From assembly GCA_007922305.1 (NCBI GenBank), contig ML677385.1:1771075-1835074 (forward strand): 64,000 bases of DNA, written 5' to 3'. Shown piece after piece: positions 33,291 through 45,911 of the stretch (position 1 is the first letter of the stretch; the number at the start of each line of letters is the position of its first letter). A program made the position numbers and the translations under genes. The notes beneath the pieces were generated by a model. The model worked only from the letters and a program-made list of their open reading frames with translations. It was not told where the DNA came from and made no database searches. The DNA is from Dermatemys mawii (lineage: Eukaryota; Chordata; Testudines; Dermatemydidae).

Positions 33291-35115
33291 TAAGCTGTAG
33301 ATTTGTGTAGTGGACCTAAGGTCATTAGAGGCAGCTCATACAACACAGACTCCCATTATTAAATGGTTCCACAGGGCTACTCATAATAAGGGGACCCTTG
33401 GCTATTGTTTTCTTACAGGTCAGTAAAATGGCCAATCCTAGATGATATGAGTAACTATTGAGCTCTTGGAAAGATTACACAGACAAAGTTCCATCCTTAG
33501 CAATAGGTTTGCCTTTTAAAGGCTAAGGGCCAGACAGTTGTACAATTAAAGTTGAGATTGCCTTTTATGTCATATTTATATAGGCCTGCAAAATTAGTCA
33601 TGGACTTCATATGCCCCCCCAAACTAACCCTTTCTAAACCAAAGAAAAACAGGACTCCCCAAAACATTATGTAGTGCTAGTATCAATGTAAATTCATTAT
33701 TCCAGGATGTGATTCTATGGTGAATACTATAAAACTAAGAAGTCAAAACATAATCCTCTCATTAGCAACTCTGCAAGAAGTGGTATACGTTATATGTACA
33801 ACTACCTTCTGTAACTTATTTTAAGTAGATTAAAAATTAAAGAAAATATTAAGTAAAAGGATTCCCTATGCTTCTCTTCTGTGCTGTATTTTCAACTTAT
33901 TAGCCATTTAAATCCTGATTCATAAAGCAGGAAAAAACCACAAGGTCTTGGGGAAGTTATCACAATAAGGGTTAATCTTTTTACTATATCTTCTTTAAAA
34001 TTTCTTGAAGGATAAAGTAACTGAGCAGGGATCAGATTGTTAGAGAGATGGTTAGTAGTTTTAAGATAATACAATGCCTCAGTAGTGAGGCCTATCTTTA
34101 GAAGTTCCATAAAAGGGAACCTATCTAGGAAAATATTGAAGCATAAACTTCGTGGGTACTAGCCCATGAAAGCTTATGCTTCAATACTTTTGTTAGTCTT
34201 TAAGGTGCCACAGGACTCTTTGTCACTTCTGCAAATCCAGACTAACACGGCTACCTCTCTGATTCTATCTAGGAAGTATATTTTGGAAGATATATTTCCT
34301 GGAGAAAAACTGTCAACATCCAGATCATTCAGAAGCACTGATTACATCAGTTTCTCTGTTTTTGTTTTGGCCTCATTTGGTGCTCTGCATTCTTTCTGTG
34401 CCACGAAGAGTTACATAATACTTACATATTTTACAGATGCTATGCTTGTTATTACCATTGCAGGTAAAGCTTTTGCCCATTTCCAGCATTTTCCCGCACA
34501 CCTGTTCACACATACCTATATCCAAGGGCCCTTAGAGGAATTCCTAATCCCTCTTAATCCCTAGCATAAATCAGAATCTAGCCCCAATGTAATTGCAGAA
34601 GAATTGGAAACTGCTATAAAGCTTTTAGTATGCCGCTTTTATTTTTTAAGTCAGGTGCCTTGTACAGTAAAGTATTGAAACATTTGTGGACAGTAGAGGT
34701 GAGCCATTTCACTGAAAAGCAAAGTACAAGAGCCAAAAATGGCTTGACAATTAATGGAGATCATTTTGTAAGACAGGAATGCTTTCTGTTCCTGTCCTGC
34801 TTGTGGAATTTCAGCAGAGAGAGACAGATTCGCTCTAGATGACACATTCTGGAATCAAAACAAAACAAAAGCACATCATTGATATCTGCTTCCAAACCAA
34901 AATCTGTCTATTCCATGTCAAAGACAAGGCTAGCTAACTTTCAAAGATGTTTACTATAGTTGGTTGGGAATAATTTTCCTATGGAAAATGAATTTCAGCA
35001 AAATCTAAATTTCCACAGGAGAACTTTGATTTTGCCCAGAAAATTGATTTTTCATCAGGAAAACTGAAATGAAATATTTAATTTTGGATCAGTTAAACCC
35101 AGATCTGCATATTTT

Positions 35116-35166
35116 GTTTTGTTGAACTGATCCAAAACATTTTGTTTTGAATCAGTTCAACAAAAC
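35116..35166. repeat. 23-bp inverted repeat, 5-nt loop
   Basis: Left arm 35116-35138 and right arm 35144-35166 match at 22 of 23 positions (core GTTGAACTGAT / ATCAGTTCAAC). Confidence 0.75.
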
Positions 35167-35568
35167 ATTAAGCTGCATTTCCCTCTGTGCCTTGCCATAT
35201 GCAAGCTGTAGTTGGGGCCCCCATCTTCTTTGGGCCAGGCTGCCTGGAATACTACATCTCCCACAATGCAATGTGGATTTCCCTCTGATCAGGCTTCATG
35301 ATGAATCATGGGAGTAACGTGACTCTCGGTGTATCATGTATTCTTGCCAGGGAGTCTGGCCCATAGGGGAGATAGGGACATCAAGGCCCTGAATTATAGC
35401 TCCCAAGAGGCAATGAGCCACAATGGGAAAATGCAGATTAATGCTGAATGTTTTGGTTCAGTTCAGTACATTAAAATGAACCATTTCAGATTTGGGAATG
35501 TCAAAATACTGCATTTCAATCATTTCAACAATGGTGAAGCAAATGCTTTTAGAATTTCCATTCTGCAA

Positions 35569-35605
35569 TAAATTAAATTAAATAAATAAATAAATAAATA
35601 AATAG
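35569..35605. repeat. (AAAT)n microsatellite
   Basis: AATTAAATTAAATAAATAAA and further AAAT units. Confidence 0.85.
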
Positions 35606-36237
35606 AATTTCATTGTGGGATGAAAACAAAAGTGGAAATGTCAGGATTTCCCAGTGGACCAAAATTGCAAATTTTGCTCAGTTCTAATGTTTTACAGAGT
35701 GGCACCAATAGTCCCACGTTTCCCCAACAGTGCTAATTTACATGTCATAAACCCTAAGTGAACTCCAGAAATGGGCAGTCTGTCCAGAAATGGGCAGGTA
35801 TGTCAGACGGTGTTTAGAATGTAAGTAAAAATAATCCAATAAATGAAGGAATGGATACGTAGAGGGATACTCTCCTTTCTTACTTTCCATGCCCCTGCTT
35901 TCCCCAGACACTGATTTTTTTTCCCCATCCTCACACTCACTCATAATCTGCCAAGTTTTGGCCACTGATTAGCCCAGAACTGGGAGATTCCCAGAATTGA
36001 GAAGGTTTCCCAAGGTGGATTAGAGACTTTGGCCCTCTCTGCCGCTGGCTCGTCCTGTGTGTTCTGTGCCTCCTGTAGTCTCAGCACACGGTCCCGGCCC
36101 AGATATGTCATTTGTTTACAGACGATTTTCTCCCATCCAACTACTGCTTTAGGGTAATCACACTGAGCTAATCTCCGCTACAGTGATGTTTTCCATGTAT
36201 TCAGGAACTGGAAAAAACAGGCCCGTGGCTCTATTAC

Positions 36238-36384
36238 CTTCCTGTGCCGTAGGAAAGAAGCACCAGACGACCCCAGCGATACTGTTATCAAAACAGCACC
36301 CTCTGTTGTTGCATGTCTCAGCACTGATGTACGGATAGCCACAGTTCACTCTGGCAGATGGCTGCTGTGCACACTGCTCCTCAG
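36238..36384 (-). CDS. TFF3: TFF3-like exon 2, trefoil domain
   Basis: 147 nt from acceptor tttaaacag to donor GAAG/gtaata. Encodes TEEQCAQQPSARVNCGYP and then CNNRGCCFDNSIAGVVWCFF, with all six trefoil cysteines. The usual 'VPW' is VVW here. Reading through the donor gives no cysteine before a stop, so a further exon is required for the seventh cysteine. Confidence 0.92.
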
Positions 36385-39300
36385 CTGTTTAAAACAAAGT
36401 CCAAGTTAACGGGTTGTGTGAGTTTCATTTCATGATTTAGAGCCACTCTGCACTGCGATCTTTGCACTTGGATGAGCACACAGGAACCTAGGGATTATTG
36501 TGCTGCATCAGACCAGCAGTCCATCTAGCCTAGCATCTTGTCTCTGATATTGGCCAGTATCAGACGCCTCAAAAAAGGTTCAAAAACCCTGTAGCAGGAA
36601 TTATAGAATCCTCTGCCCATAGAGCAGGGGTGGGCAAACTACAGCTCGTGGGCTGGACCCAGCCCGCGAGCTCCTCCTAACTGGCCCCTGAGCTCCGGCT
36701 GGGGAGGCTGCTCTGTCTCCTTCCCCGCTTACCCCCTCCTCTGCAGTCTCAGTGTGCCGCCGGGGGGGGAGAGCTGCACAACTGTGTGTCTGGCTCCGAG
36801 CCAGACACGCTGTTCTGAGCGGCGGTGTGGTAAGGGGGCCGGGCTGGGGTGGGGAGTTGGATAAGGGGCAGAGGGTCTCAGGGGATGGTCAGGGGGTGGG
36901 GAACAGGGGCGTTGGATAGGGCATGGGAGTCCCAGGGGGCCTGTCAGGGGGCGGGGGTATGGCTGTGAGTTGGGGCAGTCAGAGGACAGGAAGCAGGGGG
37001 GTTAGATAGGGGGTGGGGTTCTGGGGGGTGGTTGGGTCTTTGGAGGGGGTAGTAAGGGACAAAGAGCAGGGGATTTAGATAGGGGGTGGGGTTTTGGGGG
37101 GGAGTTAGAGTGGGGGGGGGGCTGGGGGGGGTGTGCACAGGGTCTGGAGCGCGGGGGCGCCGCCGGCTGGGTCGGGGGTTCGGGGGGTGGCCAGTCAGGG
37201 GGTGGGAAGTGGGTGGGGGGCAGATAAGGGCTGGGGCCAGGCTGTTTAGAGAGGTACAACCTTCCCTTCCCGGCCCTCCACACAATTTTGAACCCCAGTG
37301 TGGCCCTCGGGCCAAAAGGTTTGCCCACCCCTGCCATAGAGCAAGTTCCTTTCTAAACCCCTTTGTTAAATATTGGTTCATGAAATATGAAGCATGAGGG
37401 TTCATAGTTCTTAGATCCCTTAACCATTCTAATGTAACACAGAATGGTTAGTTATCTATGTAAACATCACCCACTGATGCTCACGTTAATTTCAGCCCAC
37501 ATGCATCTATGGGCAAAATATGTTCCTTAGTATCAATATGCCTCAAATTCATATTGTAGTGGTAATAGATCAGACTCTGACATCAAATGCTTCTATAAAT
37601 ATAATACTTTCATTATAACTAAACTGCTGGAACAAAAAATACCTTGGGTACAGTCTCCCATCCATTCAATAACCATGTGATGTCAATTGTAAGGAAGAAA
37701 ATGAGTCTTATTTAAAGCTTTTAATTCATTGTAAACTTTGTTATTGTTTCCTGTTGCAGCTGTTATTCCTGTTGTGAGAAAACTGTTTGGAGAAGATGAC
37801 TCAGAATCCCAGTATTGCCAGCCTCAAGTGTTCAAAAATTGTGAGTTAGGCCCCAAAATCTCATTCAAATGGTTTAAAATTCATGATACTTTAAAAAATC
37901 CCAAACCAACAAATATATAATTTGGGTTCTTTTGATTTTTTTCCTGGCTTCTGAGCCTTTTGGTTACATTTGGGCCATGTTTTCAAGCTTTTCTCTGCTG
38001 CTAGGAGGGTTAGAAACCGACTTATTTTTTTCAAATGAAAGCTGAGACTCCTCTAACTTTCATGACTCATGAAGAGGGGTTTTAAGAAAAGCACCAAATA
38101 GCACCAGACACTTGTTAAACTGTGAGAGTTGCCAATGCAGCAGTCCCAACCGAGGAAATAATTCAGTCTAACTCTATATTCGTTCTACCTTATTAACTTC
38201 TATGATAAACTTATCTGCGAGCCTTGTTTTGATTGAGTAATGTCTGCAATATCAGTCCCCCCATTACTTGTGTCCTTTGCAAACATCACATTTAAAGGGT
38301 TCTTTTTTTATCTCTGTCTTTTGACAAAAATCTCTTTGAGCTGCTTTTAGCTTCTTGAGGACCAGATTCATCAAAGCATTTAGGCACATGCTTATGTTTA
38401 AGCTCATGTGTGCTTCCACTGAAGTCAAGGGATCTGTGTCCTTAAAGGTAAGTATGTGCTTTAGTGCTTTGTTCAATCAAGGCCCAAATAAATTGCAATT
38501 GTCAGATGGAGAAACATCTCACTCATGCAGGCAGGCCTTACTAATTCAAATAGTGCCATTGACTTGAGATTTTCCAGAGCCTTTAATTGCAAAGTGTTTA
38601 CCTATGTGGTACATTGCAAGTGAGTACATTAAAATGTCAGTTTTTCACAGAATTTTGAGTTATTTCTCCTTTCAAAATTATTTAAGTTGTTACAACTTTT
38701 CTTTCCATTCATGCTAACAAAGCACCCATTGTGCTTCCGTTGTTTCTGCATCTCAGCCACAAACGATTTTCTCCCATTTCTTCAGAATTCCATGATCCGT
38801 TGACAGCTTTCCCTTAATCAGATTTCTTTTAAAGCTACTATAAAGTTGTCTTTAGTGATAAGGCCCAATTTGCAATACCAGGCATTGTGTGTTCAGTTAC
38901 TGTAATAAGTGAAGGCTTTGTTACAGAACCATGTCATAATTGTAGAAGTTCAATTTAGGGCTAAAGGCCAGTTGTGATTTCAAACACGGATTGCTGTCTA
39001 CAAAATGGCTGCATCACCACAAAGTCTTGCTCTTGTTGGAGTAGAGAATTACTTGCGGTCAAGGCATTGAGTGACTGAGACAATTTATGTAACTGACACT
39101 TTTCCCCCCTGAAAAACATTAAGAACTTCACTCACTTATACAATGTTAAATGTAAAATGATAGGTGGAAGTGAGATCAGCCTCAAGCCCAATGGGATCTG
39201 CACAGATTTTTTTAAAAAAATGTTATTTAAAACCTGCATACTGTGTTTTGTTTTTTAAAAAGCTCTATCCCCAGTCCTGCAAACACATGCATACATGAAA

Positions 39301-40100
39301 AACTAATGGGACCAAGCAGCATTATGAAGTCACTCGTGTGCAAGTGTTTATGGGACAAGGGCTGAGATAATCTTTATACTTTAAGACTGTGACATGGCTA
39401 CAAATGGTGAAAAGGAAAAAACACATGAGCTAACTGACATATAGGGGAATTGTTTTCAAATGTTTTAGTCAGCTATTCTGTACATGAAAATAAGAAGAAT
39501 GTCTTCATCATTTGTGGTTCTCACATTTGATTGTTACTAATAAGCTGCATTTGTAATATGAAATTTTGCATTCCATTGCAAGGGGTCTTAGAAGTGTTAA
39601 GATCCTGTTCTGTGATAACGCCACTACTGCAATAAAACAGACTTTATGTAAAATGGTAATGTTAAAAATACTAAAAGAATCCTAATTTTGATTTCATTTC
39701 ACTTATTGTGGCATTACACACAGTATTTGGTAATAGCAAAGACAGATTTTGCAGCATCCCACAAAAAATTGAAGCTAATTTGACTGTAAACTTTTGGGCC
39801 AAATCGTGCTCAAGAAATAATAATAATTACTGCTAATAATGATGAGTAAAAGGATACAATCACCAAGAAAGAGCCGTGTGGTTTAACAGAACTCTTTAGA
39901 TAAAATTAAGATTTCTCCCAGACTTTCCTTGAATGTATTATTTGACTTGATTAACCAAATAATCCACACAAGACTTTGCTTGTTATCAACACATGAAAAA
40001 TGAAGCAAATGCACTTACTTAGTTGTACGTATCCATTAGCGAGGCTGCTGAGCCCTAAAATAAGGACAATTGCCAGTAACCAGCACCCCTTGTGTTCCAT
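36238..40100 (-). CDS. TFF3: trefoil factor gene, TFF3-like (exons 1 and 2; last exon not found)
   Basis: Exon 1 is 40100-40019 and exon 2 is 36384-36238; they join in phase 1. Together they encode 76 residues: a signal peptide (MEHKGCWLLAIVLILGLSS, cut about residue 23), the segment YVQLTEEQC resembling human TFF3 YVGLSANQC, and one trefoil domain with six cysteines at residues 32, 42, 52, 57, 58 and 69, the canonical C-x9-C-x9-C-x4-CC-x10-C spacing, ending WCFFPTAQE. Trefoil factors are small secreted mucosal peptides that bind mucin and aid epithelial repair. The family's seventh cysteine and stop lie in a tiny last exon that I could not assign between 30.2 and 36.2 kb. Position next to ABCG1 on the opposite strand matches human TFF3. 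TFF1 identity is less likely from sequence and order. Confidence 0.87.
36490..36624 (-). mobile_element. CR1 LINE 3' end, interrupted
   Basis: Antisense CATCAGACCAGCAGTCCATC and TATTGGCCAGTATCAGACGC match the CR1 3' UTR. Its continuation after 37341 is cut by the hAT-like element B. Confidence 0.7.
36625..37333 (-). mobile_element. hAT-like element B, 709 bp, perfect target duplication
   Basis: Perfect 15-bp inverted ends CAGGGGTGGGCAAAC / GTTTGCCCACCCCTG and a perfect 8-bp duplication CCATAGAG (36617-36624, 37334-37341), the hAT hallmark. G-rich interior; the proline-rich minus-strand ORFs are shadows. Inserted in TFF3-like upstream intronless flank of exon 2 (downstream side of the trefoil intron 1). 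Confidence 0.9.
40019..40100 (-). CDS. TFF3: TFF3-like exon 1, signal peptide
   Basis: ATG at 40100-40098 in context AACAACAATGG; 82 coding nt encode MEHKGCWLLAIVLILGLSS and then LANGYVQL. Donor A/gtaagt. A TATA box lies about 80 bp upstream, so the 5' UTR is about 50 nt. Confidence 0.88.
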
Positions 40101-40180
40101 TGTTGTTTGCAGTCCTCAGTCCTGAGCCTTCAGGTTGGTTAGAACAATTCGTATAGAGTGAAAATCTGTAGAAAAGCTAA

Positions 40181-40226
40181 TTTTATACCCATATGTTTGT
40201 TTAGTCATTTCAGATAATGTTTATCT
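40181..40226 (-). promoter_or_regulatory. TFF3: TFF3-like promoter: TATA, forkhead-like and GATA-like sites
   Basis: Read on the minus strand: AGATAA (40226-40221), TTATCT (40217-40212), TAAACAAACATA (40203-40192) and GGGTATAAAAT with TATAAAA at 40187-40181. Start of transcription is expected about 30 bp downstream of the TATA, near 40153. The same block precedes TFF2. Known for mammalian TFF genes: FOXA and GATA6 regulate them in gut epithelium; use here is inferred. Confidence 0.7.
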
Positions 40227-43159
40227 TGGGAGTGTTATTTTGCATCCAAACTCCACCTGTGTATTTATTTTGGGGTAACCCATGTTCAGTCCAGATAGAT
40301 TATCAAGAAATAGGAATGATGGTTTTAATATTAATCTTAGTGAGAGTTTTCTGTGGCAAGGGTAGGCCACACATTTTTTCTCCTGAGTCACTCATACCTA
40401 CCCTTGAATTAGTCAATATTCTATCAGTTTATCTTCTCTGTCAACCACAGTATCAATCTAACAGAATGAAAATGTGATATAAGTGATTTATTATTGCCAA
40501 GTGTGGAGAATGTCGGAAATTTCAGCAGTGTGTTTATGAAATATTATGTGTGACTCAGTTTACCTGTTAAATCTTGTGCTGTCTTTTACCTGACCTCAGA
40601 GGGTTAAATTCTTTCCAGAGATACTTGCTGGGAGTAATAGGTGATCAGTGCAATAGTGTGTCTAGGTTGGGTGAGTGGACTATCAAGACTCATTGTCATT
40701 TGAATAGGTCTGCTTGGGCAATACAATGGGTATGCCAAAGAAGTTGACCAAATCAAGAAAAGTGATTCTGCCAAGTGAACTGCCAACTAGGCAAAGGTGA
40801 GGGACTTGGATCTCCTGATGAGGCTTATCAGGGGGTCACCTGACAATGGAGAGATAATGAACAGATGGTCTGCCTCTCTCCATGGTCCAGAAAGGAAGCC
40901 AGGCACTGTGAAAGGGAGATCCTGAATGACTGGAAAGGACACTGGCCTAAATCCCAAAGAATGCTGCAGGAAGTGAGGCAGCGAATGTTATACAGGCTTT
41001 TTTTTTTAGTTGTTTTTTCCTAGATCTCTTTCTCTCTTGTGTCATCTAAAGTAAAAAATAATTGTGCTAGAAATCTTTGCAAGGTCTGTGTCAGTTAGTT
41101 TCAACTATTCAGTGTCCCCAGAGAACTAAACTGTAAACTAGAGAATCTTCAAGGTTGGAGCTCTGGAAAAGACATGCGTAAGCAGCGGAGGCACCAGCAC
41201 AAGTCCCAGAGGCCAGGCATTCAAATGATGGGGTCTCAGTTCTCAGAACAGGTGTTAGAGAATCTGCACCCCAAAGGTATACTCAGAAATCGCAAACCAG
41301 AGGTAGCTCCTGGACCCTTCTCAGACTCATCTGGACCAGGGCTGTGACACCAAGACATAGAAGTTTGATAAATGCTAAGTTTCTGACACTACATCAATGC
41401 ACAGGGATCAAGAGACTCTTGTAAGTAATGTATGATTGTTTCAACTTGCTTCTCTTCACAATGGGACAGGTGGTGGAATACGGTATGTTATCTGACAAGT
41501 GTCTGGGGTTGTGCTTGAGGGCAGAGGTAAGTAGATTGGCATAGGCTGAATGACACTTCTTCCCCAGTGAGGGTAGCTGTGGTCTACTACTAGAGACTCA
41601 GGAGATGATGAGCAACCCTGTAACCTCTCTGTGCTTCTCTTACCTCATCTCTAATATTGGCGTATGGTGCTTACTTCCCTTGTAGAACTGTAAAGTATTA
41701 TTTACAACCGCAGGGCTGTTACCATCCTAGTTCTCTTTTCTCTCTTGTTCTCTTTCCAGATAATTATCTCCCCTCTGGGGAGATACAGTCCACATTGATA
41801 AATTATTCATGTCGATAAGCAAAGTAGTAGAGAATGTTATTGTGAAGGGAGTTTGAGCAACATTAAAAATCTGAATGAACCATTGTAGACAACAGGATGA
41901 TAATGATGAAGCACCAAGACCCATTCCTGTTCTCTGGCTGGAAAGTGAGGATGATCAAAGACCCTGGAGGGTGGATCATTTACACAAGGAACCCTGTGAG
42001 CAAAAAAGGGGATGTATCCAAGCCTATCAAGGATTAAGAAGTTGGGTTTTTTTGCCAAGTGTCCCCTATTTCCCTGTCAATTAACCATGAGGAGGTTATA
42101 TAACTCACTAACTCTTCCCTGAGAGGGAACTGGGATGTGAAAGTGACAAGCCAAGGATCCTACAGGAATGACTCATCCAAACAGCTGCCAGGGCAATTTT
42201 ACTGTGTTTTGGAATGAATTTCCCTCCTTTTTGCTTGTTGTAGTTTGTGTGGAATGAGACTCTAGACAAAGAGAGCTAGGATGTGTTCTGTGACTTTTTT
42301 TTTTTTTTGGTTGCATTTTAATAGATATGACCCAGGAAAGGTAGCAGAAAACAGAGACCTGGCTACCAATTTCATTCTAGTGTACATCAAGATAATGTTG
42401 TTGAAAAGCTATGTGCAAAACTGGTATAAGAACACAATTGGGCCCAGACTTGTTCCTTGTGTAGTCATTTATACCTGGGCAAACTGGGCATAAAACACAA
42501 TCTGTTGTGACTGGGTTATATCTTACAGCCATTTGAAAATGGTTTTGCACAGTTATCAGTTACTACACCCAGTACAAAGCAGAGGATAAGTGGTTCTCAG
42601 TCTGACTTGTACGGTGAGGACACCTGGGACCTATTACAGAGTAAATTCCAGGAGTAGTTACTCTTTGCTATCTCAAGCAAAACCCTCACAGCAGTTGGGA
42701 ATTTAGCCTAAGTATGGATTTTGGGAACTGGCCCACTGCAAACTAAATGAATGGATTTATTATGAAGAGCTGTTGTAAACACAACAGTTTCCAGAACATT
42801 TTCATTAAGGCCATAAGTAGAGATGGGTGAATAACTGATCTTTTGGTTCAGCGAGCAAACTGAAAAAATATTCAAGTTGGTTCTGAAAATGTTTGGAATT
42901 TCTCAGCAAATCAGAAAGGTCCATTTCAGGAAACCCATGAGTATGTTACCTTTATAACATTTAGCTCCACAGTCAGGCCAATTGCCTGGCATCTGCTAGA
43001 TCCAGCTTTGAACCCATGGTAGAGCAAGGATTTCAATTCAGAGCTACCCCTTCTGAATTAAGGCTCCAAGCTACCAAGCTGATGGGGCGGACGGGGCAAT
43101 TTGCTCTCAGTCTCTCCTGTTGAAGCTGTTCCATTTTGTATAACTATTCATTGGGCCAA

Positions 43160-43345
43160 AAAGAGAAGCAGTCTAGTGATCAAGGTGCTCACCTGAGAGG
43201 TAGCAGCCATGGACTGAAGTCCCTTCTCTCCACCAGGCAGAGAGAAGATCAGAGTTTGAGTCTTTGCTCCAGAGCAGGGTTTCAAAGCTGGGTCTCTGCT
43301 ATACCAGGAAGATGGCCAGACCACTGGGCTCACCGAGAATGAACA
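43160..43345. repeat. foldback tRNA-like repeat, copy 1
   Basis: TAGTGATCAAGGTGCTCACC at the left and AGACCACTGGGCTCACC at the right are inverted-like ends; inner CAGAGTTTGAGTCTTTGCTC resembles an inverted B-box. Related copies at 50575-50840 and 52800-52940. Confidence 0.5.
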
Positions 43346-44529
43346 CATATATGATCTTTTGTTCCGAAGCTGGTCAAAACCAAAAGAGTCCAATTCTGAA
43401 ATAGTGTCAGGTTGACCAACATTGCATTTTTCAGCACATAAACTATTTGTCAAAAAGAAATAATTCACCTAGCTCTAGTCTCAGTTGAATTGAATTGATA
43501 GGTCTTAACACTTAATTCTCTCTCCCCAAGTTCTGCGTACAGATGGAAATCTGTGACGTGTAAATAAGGGTATTACTTAATCTTTCATGTATTTATTAAA
43601 TGGAACCACTTTCTTTTTGTCTTTAAACAGGGATCTGCAGCACAGCAATACAATATTATTTTATGAGCAACATAATTAAGGTACTCAGTGATTAGCATAT
43701 CACTGATTAAATATTGGAGATTGATCATCAGGAGCAGCTGCTCTTATAGCAATAAAAATTAGATTCATTCAGTCCTTGAAGTTTTCAGAAGTTCAGAACA
43801 TTAAAGAGAATTTGTAGTACTTCCTAATGCTGTGTAATTGAGAGTGATAGAAGTATGACTCTTATACCAGCTACTTTTTCATATTAATGTTTAAACTTAG
43901 AACAGCCTGGCTTTTTATAATGTCCTATTGCCCTATAAAATCTCAGCCATGTGAGAATATTAGTGGTTTGAAAAACCAGCACTTCAGATTACAAGCACCC
44001 CTTAGGAACATTCATTATTTCATTCATGTACACCCTATATAATTGTATTAGCAATTCTGTATTAAGAAGCACTCCTCCCTTTTATGAATAGCCTTGAAGC
44101 AATAACCCAGTGTCGTCGTTGGAGTAACTGTGCTGCTGAAAGTGCACACTAGCAGGGAAATTAAGGAGCGTGTCATCACTGAAGACCTAGAGCATGGCCT
44201 TTTTTTGAAGAGTGAGGATGTCAGCCCCTGTTGTCCTTGTTCAGTTTAGATAACTACATTTTGCTTATAAAAATCCCCCCAGCACTTGAATCATATTCAG
44301 GTTTTTTATTCTTGCCCTGTCTTTAATTCTGTATGTTTGCTATGTACTGTTAGGGCCTGATCTTGGTCCCATTGAAGCGGGTGGCAAATTAATACTGACT
44401 TCAATGCAGGTGGGATCATTCCCTTAAAAAGTTTCCGTATTCCTCTCCAGAGAGTTGCATTTTGGTGGTGCCTAAAATAAGTCCTGTACAGAGTTTATTG
44501 AAGCTTTGTAGGATGGAAAGTAGCTTAGA

Positions 44530-44725
44530 TGAAGCTAAAAGACAATCCAGTGGTTAGGTCACTAAGCTGGGACTTCTGAGACCTAGATTCAAGTCCTGGC
44601 TCTCCCATGAACTCCACCTGTGATTGTGGGCAAGTTAGGCCCTCAGTTTCTAACTGGAAAAATTGGGATAATAGAACTTCATTATCTCTTAGGAATGTTG
44701 TGAAGATAAATACATTAAAGAGCGG
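44530..44725 (+). mobile_element. MIR-like SINE
   Basis: CCAGTGGTTAGGTCACTAAG, TTCAAGTCCTGGCTCTCCCA and GTGGGCAAGTTAGGCCCTCA, then GGAATGTTGTGAAGATAAAT: MIR head, body and core in order. Confidence 0.75.
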
Positions 44726-45838
44726 AAGGTTATTCTGATAACTTATGGTTATGGGGCCAAGTGATGAAAGGTGTAAACTGATATAAATGCAAGCTATTGT
44801 ACTGATTACTACAGTGAATCCACTTATGTCAAATATATCTAAACTCTGTGCACAGTTTACTCTGTGAAACTCCCACTGAAGTCAAATGAGTATTGCCTAG
44901 ATAAGGACTAAGGGCAACTGAGGATTTGTCTTATGTCTCACCAGCGTACTGGTGCAATGTGGCTTGCTCAGGATTTTCCACGGAAATGTTATTTTCTCTG
45001 TATGCGTCTCTTTTGCAGTGAGGAGCTCAGCTATGTGGTCACCGGAATTCCCCCACGAATGACAGTGTGCATTCAAGAGGCAAGAGCGTGAAAGGGAGCA
45101 GGAAGGAACGTAAAAAAATAACACATCAAATATATTACTTTGTACCTCTGATCCTCTGGGAGAGATGCCAACAGCAGCACCTGTTTCTCCCTAGCAGACA
45201 AAACATCTCCAGCAAATGAGGCACTGCTGCATGCTGCAGCCTGTATTTTTTTTCTGTGCATATCGATGCCCAGATATCAGAGGGCCTCGTGCAAACAAAG
45301 GAGCAGCAGGGGCGTTACTCAGATCCCCATACCTAAAGTTCTGCAGCCCCGCCAATACACACTCACTGGTTTGCATTAGTTTTAAACAGGCTGTTGATTC
45401 TACAGTAGAGAAAGATGGGAGAGGCTAATAACTAATTTTTTTCATTCTTATGCAGTATTCAGAATGCCAGTTGGCTGTGTACCCATATCTACGGGTTTAC
45501 TGGTAAAAATGTTGTAGTCTGCACTCATGTACATCACAATATATTTTTATTATTATTTATTATTGATCAGAAACCAATAGGTAATAGTTAGTTTGATTCC
45601 TCTGAGACACAGTGTCATTATTACTGTCTTTATTATGTGGTTGCAAATACCCTGTTTGTAGAGTTTTTTTAAGCCCCGGTATCTGTCTGACAAGAAATTA
45701 CCTGCTGACCATACTTGTAGTAGGGTAATATTTTTGTTTAGCCGTTTAAGCCCTCTTATTCCAGATACAACAGTCACACAGAAAAGAATTGGGTTAGCAT
45801 TAGAAGCGGGTAGATCTAACAGCTGACTAAAAGGATCT

Positions 45839-45911
45839 GGGGTGAGATCATGGTCCCAAATAGGTCAGTGGCAAAGCTCCCATTTACTTCAGTGGGGCAA
45901 GATTTCACCCC
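45839..45911. repeat. short palindromic repeat
   Basis: GGGGTGAGATCATGGTCCC at the left pairs with GGGGCAAGATTTCACCCC at the right; the centre carries AGGTCAGTGG / CCATTTACTTCAGTGG. The ATTGACTTCAGTGG motif recurs through the window. Confidence 0.6.

Larger units (their letters stand above)
30186..36237. other. region between ABCG1 end and TFF3-like exon 2
   Basis: No gene recognised except that it should hold the short last exon of the TFF3-like gene. Contents seen: an L2-like antisense piece near 30714-30800, a DNA element at 31337-31595, MIR pieces (32990-33290), an unclassified repeat (34147-34262), a 23-bp hairpin (35116-35166) and an AAAT microsatellite. Confidence 0.6.
36385..40018 (-). 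other. TFF3: TFF3-like intron 1
   Basis: 3.6 kb with GT-AG ends. Holds the CR1 remnant and hAT-like element B near the acceptor side, otherwise A/T-rich sequence in which I recognise nothing. Confidence 0.8.

Noticed and set aside
35189..35225. Last TFF3 exon (CTACAG, then Ala-Cys)
   Set aside because: Lies in apparently repetitive sequence and adds more than ten residues after the cysteine.
36944..37405. 153-codon proline-rich minus-strand ORF
   Set aside because: Inside hAT-like element B, low complexity, extends past the element end.
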